Below are positions 49,609-60,963 of a stretch of DNA of 64,000 nucleotides, one piece after another; positions within the stretch are counted from its first letter, which is position 1; each line of letters begins with the position of its first letter. Made by a program: the position numbers and the translations under genes. This DNA is from Loxodes magnus. Its lineage: Eukaryota; Ciliophora; Karyorelictea; Loxodida; Loxodidae. Location: NCBI GenBank assembly GCA_946699065.1, contig CAMPDV010000122.1, positions 566,001 through 630,000 of the forward strand. Direction: 5' to 3'. A model generated the notes under the pieces. The model did no database searches and had not been told where the DNA came from. It worked only from the letters and a program-made list of their open reading frames with translations.

Positions 49609-50608
49609 TTTAAAATTAGATTCTTTTAAATAATTATAAAAATTCAATTATTTAATTATATCTACAATCTTACATTCTACCTTACTCTCCATATTTACTC
49701 TCATCTAACTTTTACCTATCAGTTATCAATAAAGCTGCTAGCTTAATATATCTAGATTACTTTTTGCCTGCTTTACTGTTAGTATACATAAATAGTTAGG
49801 CTATTCTATAATTGATAGTATTAAACTGATATTCTTAAAAATAATATTTATCCTTGTAGAGAGGCATTAGTTTAAAGCTTTAATAATTATAAGCCTATAT
49901 TATAGGATTGCTAATATTCTAGCAATACTAATATTTCCTTACTCTTTATCAATTAAATTATACATTCTTATATTATCGATTCTTGAAGCTTTAAGTAGAG
50001 TCTTAATTTTAATATCTAGAATTTAGTGTTTTTAACTATACTCTTGCTATTTATTAAAATTAAGTAGATATGTTTAAACTCTAATTACTATTAAGAGTAT
50101 TAGATATGCTTTAATTTATACCCTTAATCTTTACAGCAAACTAATAGTTAACTAATCTAAATATAAAAAGCTAAGCATATATATCTAAGTTTTAAAATAC
50201 TCTAAATAAGAATTGTTTGGCAGTTCTTAATCCTTCTTCCAATAAATAGACATAGTTAAGTACTATTGATTGCAATCAATTAAGGTTAAACTTATTTTAG
50301 TTAATTTATTTTATTATTAAATTTCAAGGAATTCAATATAAGAGAATCTGTTTATATTAGCTGCTAAAATATAAGGATAGCATCCTAAAGATACGATAAC
50401 TTCTAATAAATGAAGGTTTTATTCTAAGTTAGAAATTAAAGCTATCTATAACTCTTAACATGCTGTCAAATTATTAGCATCTAGGAAAGAAATATAATAA
50501 AAATAAGGTAGAATTGAATGTATAGAAGTATAAGCTATAAGAGATTAATAAATACTAATAAATGATTAAAGTTATAAGTAATAGACTATTTTATATATGA
50601 AATATTAA
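49609..50608. other. Intergenic spacer, nothing recognised
   Basis: 1.0 kb, AT-rich, between two minus-strand genes. Confidence 0.5.
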
Positions 50609-51568
50609 TTATATTAGTGAATCTTTGCTTTTGTCATTTTTCTTTAGGCATCTTATTATTAATTTGATGATATTAGTACAGGCAAAAAGGCAAATATAAT
50701 AATCCCATAAATAACTTTCAAAGTAGCATATCATTTAATTACTTCTCACTTTAGAGGTGAATAAGTTGATGATGTAAGTTATAAGTGTAATAAGACAAAT
50801 TAAGGCTAAAAATATCTTAATCAGAATCCTTATCTTCATTATGTATCTTTATTGGAATGAAAATACCTTTTGGTTAATTCCACGTATAAAATATATCCAG
50901 ATTGATACAGAAATTATAAGTCAGATTGCATCATACATGCTTAGAATAATATAATAAACGTAGTTATTTTATCCAATGTAAAGATAATATCTTTGCTTAC
51001 ACTCATCAAAATCATAAAGAATCAACTAAATTAAATTTCAGGTGTATTGAACTGAAAATGTTAGGTTAATTATTAAAATCCAAAATTTGCATTATCTTTG
51101 TAATTCCCATTTCTTTCACTTGTATATAAGCAGATTAGTTTTTATGTAAAAGCCAAAAATAAAAAACACTACAAATACATAAATCATTTGGTTCTACAAG
51201 TAATGCCTTTCCATCTCCTGTTCATCGCATTTATTACTGTAAAATGTTTATAGCAATAATGCTGCAAAAACAGTTGATACAATTAAACTAATAAAGTCAG
51301 CTAAAAACAATATTAAAATCAAATAATGTCCCTTGCTCTTCTTATTTGAATCTATATCACTTTATTAGGACTTAAGTTCCTCATAGCCTTTAATCTATGT
51401 AAGAACTGATTTTAACTTCTGCTTTTTTATTTTTTAGTTTTAATTTTAGAAGCTTTGGCCATTATCTTAATCAAAGAAATCTGTTTCTTAATTAATAGAA
51501 TGTCTATTATCCATTTCTTTACTAAAATTAATTTTAGGTATTTTCGCTATTTAAAAGCTCCCTTTCAT
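50609..51568 (-). CDS. Multi-pass membrane protein, unknown function
   Basis: 319 residues. A hydrophilic N-terminus of ~90 residues (Gln/Asn/Lys/Asp-rich) precedes five or six hydrophobic helices: GHYLILILFLADFISLIVST, YVFVVFFIFGFYI, FWILIINLTFSVQYTWNLI, YYIILSMYDAIWLIISVSIW, IKIFLALICLITLITYIINL, YYICLFACTNIIKLII. The tail is short and charged (RCLKKNDKSKDSLI). The layout could be that of a GPCR-like or transporter-like protein, but no family motif is visible. Trp is encoded by both TGG and TGA. After DSLI the sequence reads TAA TTA ATA TTT and becomes AT-rich with no TGA for well over 60 codons, so TAA at 50609 is the probable stop. Confidence 0.65.
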
Positions 51569-52091
51569 AAGAATTTAAAATCAGTCTAAACAAAAAGATT
51601 CAAAGTAGTTAGACTAAAATGTTTGCATTTAGATCTATTTTATAAAGTCCTAGTATTATAGTTTAAGCTATTTATGTATAATAATATTATTTATCTTTAT
51701 ATAAGCTAAGGGATAAATTATCTTAGTAGGAATTAAAGAGCTAAATTATTGTTTAAAAAAGAAAAGGCTTAATTTCAATGTATATCAGCAGATCTATCTA
51801 CTTCACTTCTAATTCTCTAAAATGCTCATAAAGCTTATTTATAAAGAAAGCCTAAAATTCTCCTATTATAAACTTCTTTATTTTACTTTAGTACTTTAGA
51901 TATTTTAAGAGTATTCTGTACCTTTTTATAAAGAGGTAAATTAGGATGCTAGAGTTTGAAAGTTGAAAGTTTAAATTTTAGTTTCAGAAGATAGATACAA
52001 AAAGGAAAATTATAATTATTTGTTTGGTATTATTTTAATTGCTAAAAATAAGAAACCTTCGAAGGAAAAAATTGAAGATAAATCTACAGAG
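51569..52091. other. Spacer and possible 5' part of LRR gene
   Basis: AT-rich upstream region of the LRR gene. From about 51946 (ATG) there are coding-like stretches (SEDRYKKENYNYLFG; KNKKPSKEKIEDKS) in different frames, so a short first exon and a small intron are possible but could not be fixed. Confidence 0.4.
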
Positions 52092-53003
52092 ATGCTTTAT
52101 AGATCTTATAAGAAATAACTAAATGAGGCGGGTATTTCTATGCCAAAAAAACTGGAAGCTCGATTTGCTGAATGCAGAGATGAAAAGAATCCAGAAGATT
52201 TAACGTAATTAATTTTATTTGAACCTGTCGGGGCTATTGGATTGACTGCTCTTGCAAGTAGCTTAGCTGAAATAAAGTACTAGCACTTAAGAATTATAAA
52301 ACTTTATGGTGCAGATGTTTAAAATGAAGGGATTAGGAAAATATGCTAATATTTAGAAACTAATACATCTATTAGACTTTTGGAATTAGTAGACTGTAAC
52401 CTTTAAGATCTAGCATGCGAATTTATTTCAAATCTGTTAGGCCCAAATGGAAATTAAACTTTAACACATTTAAGATTATATTATAATCCAATTGGAAGTT
52501 AAGGAGTTATTAATTTATCAAAAGGACTAAGTTTAAATTCTGTTCTGACCAATCTCAATTTGAACTTTTGTTAAATTGGCCCTGAAGCAGGCCCAGCCTT
52601 AATGTAATTAGTAATCTTTCATAAAAGTTCTCTTACAACTCTTTCACTTTAAGGAAATAACTTATAAGACGAAGGAATTCTTCAATTTTTTTTTGGACTG
52701 CAAATAGCAAAAAAGTTAGAGTAAGTAAACGTATCAGACAATAAATTTACAGAATAAGTAATAGATCTATTTAAAAAAGTAGTAGACAGTAATTAAATTA
52801 TCAGAGTATTTGATTTAAGATACAATGCTATTTTTGATGATGGTGGAATTAAAATTAAAACATTACTGGAAAAAACAGAAAACCCTCCTCAGATTTTATT
52901 ATCAGAAAGAATGGAAAAAAAGTTATTCGAAGAAATACAATCATTACAGAAATCTGGAAAAGGAAAGAAAAAAGGAAAAAAAAGCGCAAGAAAAAAGAAG
53001 TGA
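52092..53003 (+). CDS. Leucine-rich-repeat protein (RNase-inhibitor type)
   Basis: 303 residues from the ATG at 52092; the in-frame sequence before it (KNKKPSKEKIEDKSTE) is also protein-like, so the true start may be upstream. After YKKQLNEAGISMPKKLEARF come about seven LRRs of the ribonuclease-inhibitor kind, each with an L..L.L..N core (HLRIIKLYGADVQNEGI, LTHLRLYYNPIGSQGV, LTNLNLNFCQIGPEAG, LTTLSLQGNNLQDEGI, EQVNVSDNKFTEQ, IRVFDLRYNAIFDDG). The C-terminus is a Lys/Gly-rich basic tail (KSGKGKKKGKKSARKKK) ending at TGA 53001. LRR proteins of this kind are frequent in cilia and act in protein-protein binding. No Trp in the called region. Confidence 0.8.
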
Positions 53004-54076
53004 AAGATTAAGACAAATCTTATAATCATTGTTTAGATTTATTTAAAATAATCAACCTTTATTAGATTATTAGCTACAAATTATAGAGAATGATCATACT
53101 AAGTGCACTAAAGCATTTAAATAGAATTCAATATTTTGAAATTAATACTAAATCTTAAGTGATGCTAAATGAAGAAAGCATCTAATTTAGTTATCAGAAT
53201 AACTTTTAAAATATTTTAAATAATAAGTGTTTGTGTTATTTAGATAAACGCTAAATATAGTCTACTACATTTCTTGTAACTATTTGATTTTATGGAGAAA
53301 ATTAATTTAAATTGATAAACTAAGCTTCATCGCTGATTTATAAACTTAAAGTTAATAAATCCTTTAAAAAAACCACAAACTTAAAACTTGAAATAAGAAT
53401 AAAGTTTAGGATTTAAAAATTAATCTTTCAACTTGTAGATTTAAATAAATAAAATAGTTTTCATCCTAAGATTATTAAAATAAGCATATCAATTATGCCA
53501 TCATCAAAATAAATAAAAGATCTAGTTTTATAAACAAGATAGTATTGTAATCAACTAAAAATAGATTAAATATAATGCAATAAAGGCGGTAAATTTATAA
53601 AAATCAATTAATATTTATTACTAACATTTGCTTTCTTTTAGAACAAAGGAAAGCTTCTATTAATTAATTTACATTATAAAAAAATAAAAAAATATCACTA
53701 GCAAGCATTTATTTACATAATAGTCTCTACTTTACTAATTAAAATATCTACTCACATAATTTAAGTAAAACTAGAATAAGAAAATATCTTTTTACAATAT
53801 ATTTTAATTAAAGTATTATAGATCCTTAGCTATGTAACGCTAAAGTGAAATAAAGCTGAATTTTTAACAATATTTTGAATAAAACCAGATTAATAAATGC
53901 AATCTTTATAATTGTCAGCAAAATTAATAGATCGATGTAATATTGCTTTGTTATGTTTAAGAAGAAAAATTTAATTAAAATATTAAATAAGATATACTTT
54001 TATAGCTTTAACTTCTAAGATTTAAATGTTAGCAAAGATTAAAAGTTTAGATGATTTGTAATATGAGACACGACTA
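53004..54076. other. Spacer between convergent genes
   Basis: 1.07 kb, AT-rich, nothing recognised. Confidence 0.5.
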
Positions 54077-54857
54077 TCAACTGGTTTATGAATTTGCTTT
54101 TTATTTTTTAGTATATTAGCAAACTCAACATTTTCAAATATTAATAACTCTTCTGCTTTTCCTCTCCCTTTTATATAGAAGATCTATTTTTTATTATGTC
54201 TTTATTCTATATTCTACTTTAGTGCTCCTTGGAGATTTTGCTTAATAGTAATTCAGACCTTTTAATGTTTTTCTATAGTGTTGAGATATTTCCAGTAAGA
54301 ATTCTTTAGTTATTATCAATATTCAAATTGATATTATTCTGTTAAGGAAAAAATAAGTGCTTTTCTTCATGTTTTTGCATGTTCTTTTTAAGTTCATTCA
54401 TTTTCAACTAACTTTATTGCTTTTTACTTTAATTTTAAATTGCTTAGTTAGGAGTCAAAGTTTTGCAACTTTCTATAGGAGTTGCTTTTCTTGCTTCAAT
54501 TTTAGGAGTCATAGTTCTTTTAACTAGAGACATCGTATTAGTTTACGGTCACGAAAGGATTTATTGTAGTGATGTAGGAGATTGAACAGCTTAAAATAAT
54601 TCCATATTATCAACCATAATATCTTCCTACTTTTTGGAAATGCTTAGTGTAAGCTCTAAATTTCTTAAAATTGATTAGATATTTGTAGATCTTTTTTAAA
54701 GTAGAGAATGGAGTCTTTCGTTAGTATTAATTCCTCTTTCTGAATTTTGCATCATTCTTATCTTCGATTCTTTCTTAGAAGTCATGGTTTTCAATTTAGC
54801 ATCCTCTGAACCGTTTGTAGTGGATTTAACTTTACTAAGATCTATTTGAAGCTTCAT
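54077..54857 (-). CDS. Ser/Thr/Lys-rich low-complexity protein, unknown
   Basis: About 250 residues from MKLQIDLSKVKSTTNG. The frame is hydrophilic, with helical segments (LLQKRSTNIQSILRNLELTL; QLKMNELKKNMQKHEEK) and repeated short T-P elements (KRTMTPKIEARKAT, SCKTLTPNQ) that could be phosphorylation sites. The last part is not resolved: at ~54130-54180 the coding-like signal moves between frames, and an additional small intron of 25 or 28 nt would lead to the TGA at 54077. One TGA (SWPQ) is read as Trp. No family recognised. Confidence 0.5.
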
Positions 54858-55188
54858 TTAATTAAAATTAATCAGCTTTTATTTATCAAAACTTATTTCA
54901 ACAAAATAGCTTAAGCTATTATAAAGCCTCTCCTTGATTGCATTTAGAGCAGTTAGTAGTAATAAAATGCTCAATAGGTAAGGAAAGTTCTCTTATATAG
55001 TTATATTTATAGCTTCTGCAAGTGTAACACAGAATTATAAGTTTAGATGTAAAAGGTAAAAGCTATAATCTGACTAAACTAACAAATAGGTTATTTAATA
55101 GAATATTTGCAGCCAATATTCTTTCAAAAATTTAAATTTGAATTGTAATTTTAAGAAGTTAAGAAATTTGAAATTATTCAAATAAACA
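54858..55188. other. Spacer between divergent genes
   Basis: 330 bp, AT-rich, nothing recognised. Confidence 0.5.
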
Positions 55189-55473
55189 ATGATGAATACT
55201 TAGAGTAAAAAAAGGAAGTTAAGAGCAGCTCTAGGAAATCCTTGCAAGAAATCTAAAAAGGAGACTGGAGAAGAGATGGGAAATTATGAGATATAAGGAA
55301 TAAGAGTTTACGATGAAAGTAGTTTGAATACTAATGTATATGTTAGAAATTTAGTGAAGATCTATGATGTAGATAATGACACTGACTCTGATGAAGAGAT
55401 GGTATAAATAGCATAAAATATGCTTTCCAAAAAGCTCCTAAGATATGCTAATAAAATGCATATAATAAGTTGA
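55189..55473 (+). CDS. Small protein with basic N-terminus and acidic C-terminal part
   Basis: 94 residues, MMNTQSKKRKLRAALGNPCK at the N-terminus (a possible nuclear localisation signal), then YEIQGIRVYDESSLNTNVYV and RNLVKIYDVDNDTDSDEEM, an acidic stretch, and a short helix QNMLSKKLLRYANKM. Stop TGA at 55471. Codon composition is clearly richer in G and C than the surrounding spacer, which supports it being a gene. No family recognised. Confidence 0.55.
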
Positions 55474-55892
55474 TGATTCATATGTCTTTATGTTAGTAAA
55501 TTTAATACATAGTTTCTTTAACATCATCATTGACTTTTATTTCAAACTTAACTATCAAATATAAAATAAACTATTATTTGAATATAAGATAGTATATGCA
55601 GTTAAAATAGATTGATTATAGAAGTCTATTATAGTCTATTAGCATATCTTATATTTAATTTAAACTTTCAAATTTTCAATGCTAAACTTTTATTAAAAAT
55701 TGAAAGCTTTAGATATCATTTGCTCTTAAAGCATGAGAATTTTAGTAAATAAAGAGCAAGTAATTTTGATAAATTAAACTTGAAGTGATTAATAAAATAG
55801 TAGTTAAAAGAGTAAATAAGCAAACAGTTTCTTTATTTAAATAGAGAGATTATTTTAAAAGTCATTATTAATAAAGGTGAATGAAATTAAAC
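55474..55892. other. Spacer between convergent genes
   Basis: About 420 bp, AT-rich, nothing recognised. Confidence 0.5.
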
Positions 55893-56942
55893 TTAATGAA
55901 TATTTGTTTGTTGCTTATCTTTTGAGATATTATCCCTTAGTTCACTATAATCTTAGTCGTTCTTTCTTCTACAGCAAGAGCACAAGCATATGATAACTAT
56001 AACAACAATTGTTAAAATTATGACTAATAGTGGGGGCTTACTACCTTCTTAAGTTGCTATAATGATAGCTTCCATTTTTGGTATTATCTAATAATCAGCA
56101 AAATTGTTCAAGCATGATAATTAATTTTTCTTTTGGAGGTCGTTTATCTAAGTTAATAAATGCCCAGCTCTGTTCTTTATTATAAAGGTACAAAGATCTT
56201 CTTCATTTGCAGTTCCTAAGCAATAGTTATTTCAAAGTTCTTCATGAGCTTAGTCAGTTACTCATACTGAGCATCTTCCTCTATTTACAAAAGTAGCAGG
56301 AACACACAAACATTTATAAGAAGCACACATAGAATCAGAATAGCAAACTCCAAATTCACTGATACTTCCATTTCCTTATTGTCTTTTAAGTCATTCCTAC
56401 TTGTAAGCCGTAAAATTACAGATTCTTTTTGTTTCAGACTGCAAGAAAACTTATCCATTTTTAATTATATTCGATTGAGTGCTATTTTCAGTTTTACAAT
56501 AAGCTTCACATTATAAATTTCTCTTTACCTCTTCATAAACTTCTTTTTTGCACCAATAAGAGTTTATTTAACTCTTCGCTTATTCTTCCGTTGATGCAAC
56601 ATTTTATCTTACAAATGAAGCTCTATATTTTCCTACTGATTGTCCATTTTTCTAGATAACTGAAAGGTTGAATAAATCTGAAAGATAGCATGAATGTTTT
56701 TTGTAGTCAAAATTAGCATTAACAATAGTATTTGACTCATTATCTATTCTAAAAAAGCAATATCTAGACTCTACGCCATATAGATCTTAACATTCCCATG
56801 CAGGGCAAATGTAAATTACATTTTAGTTCGTTTCTTAGGCTTCAGTAGTTTATGCAAATATCCATTTCGAGTTCTCTTGAGTTGATTATGAGCAAATTGA
56901 TTTAAGAGAGTAAAAGAAAAGGAAAAAAACGTAGATATTCAT
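55893..56942 (-). CDS. Type I membrane protein with Cys-rich ectodomain
   Basis: 349 residues. Signal peptide MNIYVFFLFFYSLKSICSQ, then a ~285-residue ectodomain containing about 16 cysteines and several N-x-S/T sites, one hydrophobic membrane helix at ~305-328 (PPLLVIILTIVVIVIICLC), a juxtamembrane CSCCRRK with palmitoylatable cysteines, and a short acidic/polar cytosolic tail (DYSELRDNIS). It looks like a surface or lysosomal receptor-like protein, with no named domain. Trp is TGA in several places (EWLKRQ, SVWVTD, ELWNNY). After QQTNIH the sequence is TAA GTT TAA TTT and no in-frame TGA follows for more than 100 codons, so TAA is again the probable stop. Confidence 0.72.
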
Positions 56943-57844
56943 ATTTATCTAATAACTACTTGAATGTCTAGTTAATAATCAATTCTATTTAGCTTACCTA
57001 ATTCAACTTAATTAACTGCTTCTAATTAAATAAAAACATTCAACTTATATAAATAACTTAGCTAGCAGCACTATTTACCATAGTAAGCTATAGAGAGTAA
57101 TTATAAAAGGCTTTAATGCTAATTAGAGGAAATGCTTTTACTAAATTGATAGTGTTTAATTCCAATGACTAATATATTAGCTTTTAGTATTTTAATAAGT
57201 CCATAATCTAATTTATTTTAGGGCGAAATAAATAGATATATCCAAGAGAAAAGTTACAAAGTACTTAATCTTAGTAGATAGATGAAAATAAAATAGGTTT
57301 ATATATTGCACCAAGCATTATTAGCTGAAATAAGCTATTAGTTTTCAAATTTTTTTGAAAACTATATCTAAAATAATCTTTAGCCTTAAAAGCATTGTAA
57401 TGTAAAAGTACTTAAATCTCTACTTAAGTTGAATTAATAAAACTTATAGAAATAAAAATAGAATGCTATTTTAAAAGAGCTTAAAGAGTATTTACTAAAT
57501 AGAGAATTTAGATAATATATTATGAATTTAGATATAGCAAAATGTTATCTTCTAGAGGTTTAAAATGCAAAAGTTTATTAATTTTTTTAGTACTATTTAA
57601 GAATGTTATACAGATAGCAAATTTGCTAAATTTTTATCAATTAATTAGTGGAAATTTTAGAAAACTAAAGAGATAATTAAGAGAAAGGAAAATTTGCATG
57701 CTACGAAGATAAAAAAGGAGACTTAATTCTAATTTTACTTTAATCGAGATACATAGGCATGATTATATTCTAAATGCAAGTATATCGAATTAACCATTTA
57801 TTTATAAGGCAACATTTTCAGGTTTTTAAATAATATTTTTTATA
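56943..57844. other. Spacer between divergent genes, with a perfect hairpin
   Basis: 900 bp, AT-rich. Bases 57340-57363 form a perfect 10-bp inverted repeat (agttttcaaa / tttgaaaact) around a TTTT loop. No gene seen. Confidence 0.5.
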
Positions 57845-58336
57845 ATGGCTACTCCCATCGTTGAGAAATTCTTTGGATGTATTCCTTTATAGCAAGGATT
57901 TTACATTATAATGTTCTTCCTTTTATGGCCTGTTGTGATGTGTGATCTTACTAATCTGAACGCTTTAGCTTGCTGGCATGATCCTCCACATATGTGGACG
58001 TTGTGGGAATCCGTTGGTTGGAATATTATCGGATCATTTGGAATTGCAGCAATTCTTTCACTATAAGATAAATACTACAAGCCTTTAAAATTATTCGTTG
58101 TTGCTATGTCAGTTGTAATGACTATTAAGTTAGGTGTTTTCTTCTTTAGAGATTATGACGCATCAAGAAACTATGAGTATAATTGGGGTAACTTAATGTG
58201 GTACGATCCCTGGGCTAACTCAATCCGTGCTCTCTTCTGCTATTACTTTGGTGTATGCTTATGGTCTTACGCAACAAAGCTTGAAGAGACTTCAAATGAT
58301 CCAAAGAACTACAAAAAAATCGAAGAGTAGATTTGA
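57845..58336 (+). CDS. Four-helix membrane protein, probably well expressed, unknown family
   Basis: 163 residues with four hydrophobic helices: QQGFYIIMFFLLWPVVMCDL, GWNIIGSFGIAAILSLQ, PLKLFVVAMSVVMTIKLGVF, SIRALFCYYFGVCLWSYATK, and a conserved-looking aromatic segment WHDPPHMWTLWESVGW plus NWGNLMWYDPWANS. Both ends are hydrophilic, giving cytosolic termini if the even number of helices holds. Its nine Trp codons are all TGG, and its codons are rich in C-ending forms, typical here of highly expressed genes such as uL23. It ends GAG TAG ATT TGA: either TAG is Gln and TGA the stop (163 aa), or the TAG itself stops (161 aa). Function unknown. Confidence 0.85.
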
Positions 58337-60963
58337 TCTAATTCGTCGCTGACTTAATTAACTCTTTTAAACTTATCTATTAAAAATTAATGATAGATAT
58401 TTTATTAAGATAGCATAAAACATTACTACATTTATAATCAAATATATGCATTAATATTGCTAAGTTTATTACATTATATAACTAAATTATCTATTGTAAT
58501 AAGCAAAACAGAAAACATCTATCAAAATATAACTGAAATCTTCTTACAAAAATTAATACACAACCAGAAGCTAAATATTTTAAATCAGGCTTAACAGTAC
58601 GGATGCTTATTTATGAATTATAATTAATATCTTTGAAAACTAAATTCTTCCATTCTTTTTAGTCTTTTAATTTACAAAATAAACTATGAATCTTCTAATT
58701 ACTTTTATACTAATGCTCTCAAATCTTTGACTTCATTTAATCTTAATAAATTGCTAAATTTTATTTAGACCTATTTAAGCAAGATAATATATGATGAATT
58801 ATTTAGAGCAACTTTAAGGACCAAGTAGCAAAATGTTTATATTTTTAAGTATAATCTTCTAGATTACTTAATTCTTTAACCTCTACTAAAGCTTTATATT
58901 AAATACTTACGTTTATTTATTTTTCTTAATAAGCAAAAGTTTTCTAACTTTCAAAATTGCTGCTATTTTCTAACTATACTTTCTTTTCTTTGGTAAAAAA
59001 CTTCTAAGCTCAATAATAAGCAAAAAGATTTGTATTAATTAGAAATATTAGAATTACAGTTAGAAGTAGTGAGTTATGAATGTAATCTAAATATATCTCT
59101 AAGCGTAATAGAACAGAGAAGATTAAATAGTACTAGAATAATTAGCATTAACTACTTTGCTTATTTGCTTAACATTAATTGAGTAAGATTTAGAACTTTC
59201 AATTTATAAGTTAAACATAAAAATCTCTCATCCTTTAACCTAATAATTTAGATATTCATACTTACAAAATTAATTAAGTAATAGAGAAACCTAAATACAT
59301 CTCTTTTTAACTCTAGCAAATGTAATTATTGTGAAAAGTTAATTAAACAATGATGAGCCATGCAAATTAAATTAGCTTAAATTAGCTTAAATGCTAAATA
59401 CAAAAAAATAATGAAGCAATTTTAGATTTAAAAGCAAAAGCTGTTTATTTAATGGGTATATTATTATTTTTAACTCATATATTGTTAATTGACAAAATAA
59501 ATTTGCTAGAATCTTAAATTACTAGCAAAAAGTAAATCATAGTAAATAATATTTTTTATATTTATCTAATTACTAAATCTGTAAGAGATATAACTCAATT
59601 TAGAAAAATCTATTTTTCCATTTTTTAGGTAGAGGAATTTAAATTTATTTTAACCTAATTATTTTTAATCAGCTGGTAATTTAACTATCTTTCTTCTTCT
59701 AATTTTTCATATAATATTTTTTAACTTAATTCAACCTTTTTAATATTGTAAAAATCTTTCTAAAATTAGGTAAAACTTCTATTTTCATGTAATGAAATAA
59801 ATTTCGACATAGTGTTTAAGTATAGACATTGTAAAGCATATTATAGTAACTTTTTGATTTAATAAATGAAATAATAATTAAATTTAACTTCCTCATTATT
59901 ATCCTTAATCCTTATAGCATTTATTATTAATGTATCTATACTTTATAAAACTATGTATCTCTTTATTATTAAGATTTATACTTATACTGAAATAAATTTT
60001 AGTTATAGCTAACTGAAAAATAAATACTTTTAAGTATATTTTAGTTATAAACTAGGAAATTATTTCTCTATTCTCTTATATAATTTATTTGTAAAAGGTT
60101 TTCTGAATGTTTTATTTAAATACATTTGAAAAGTTATAAAAGCTCTATTATAAGATATTTTAAACTTGGCTATAGTTTTATATATTATAATCTGTAATTA
60201 TTAAATAGTAAAGAGAACTAAGCCTTTATATTTTATTCAGTTGATATTTCTAAAATTTATATCTATTTTGAGGAAAATCTGATTCATCTTACTCCAAGAA
60301 AAATAATTTTTAAATGTATAGAAGCACATAAATTCTTTAATAGCGTACTTACAATAACAATAACATAATGCTTCATAATCCAACTTCATAAATACTCTTA
60401 ATCTAAGTTTAGGTATAGAAACATTCTTTAAATATACTTATTCTTTTATTGCATAAAGTTGATAAAATGAAACAATAGCTAGTACTCTTTGGTTATGACT
60501 AGCATAGGATATTTAAAAAAAAGCACGTATGAAAGATAAAATAGCTCAGCTGTAATTAATATCATGCTAATAGCAAGAGTTTATCTTTGTAATATCTAAA
60601 ATCAAGCTCTCTTTATCATATTTTTGGCTTAATTATACTTTTAACTTTAAGAATGTTATTTGATCTATTATCTCTGTGAGTTATTGCATGATGAAAGAAA
60701 ATGATTTTTAAGTAAATGTTATAAGTTCTTAAATGTAATTAAATAATACATAACACATGATAGTTAAAATGTATGTGCTAAAATCATATTTGGAAAGACT
60801 AATCATTGGTATAATCAAGATGCATAAAAATCAAAATAATTCTTCCTAAATTCTAAGCATTAATTCCTCTTAACGTTGAAGCGAAAGTTTATTAACTTTT
60901 AAATCTATTTGAATAGTTTAAATCCTTAAGAAACTAAAAAGTTTAATAATATATATGGTAACC
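58337..60963. other. 2.6-kb spacer
   Basis: AT-rich. A perfect 10-bp tandem duplication (attagcttaa twice) sits at 59371-59390. Otherwise nothing recognised; it must contain the upstream region of the receptor gene. Confidence 0.5.
59371..59390. repeat. Short tandem duplication
   Basis: attagcttaa occurs twice in direct succession. Probably replication slippage in AT-rich spacer. Confidence 0.7.
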
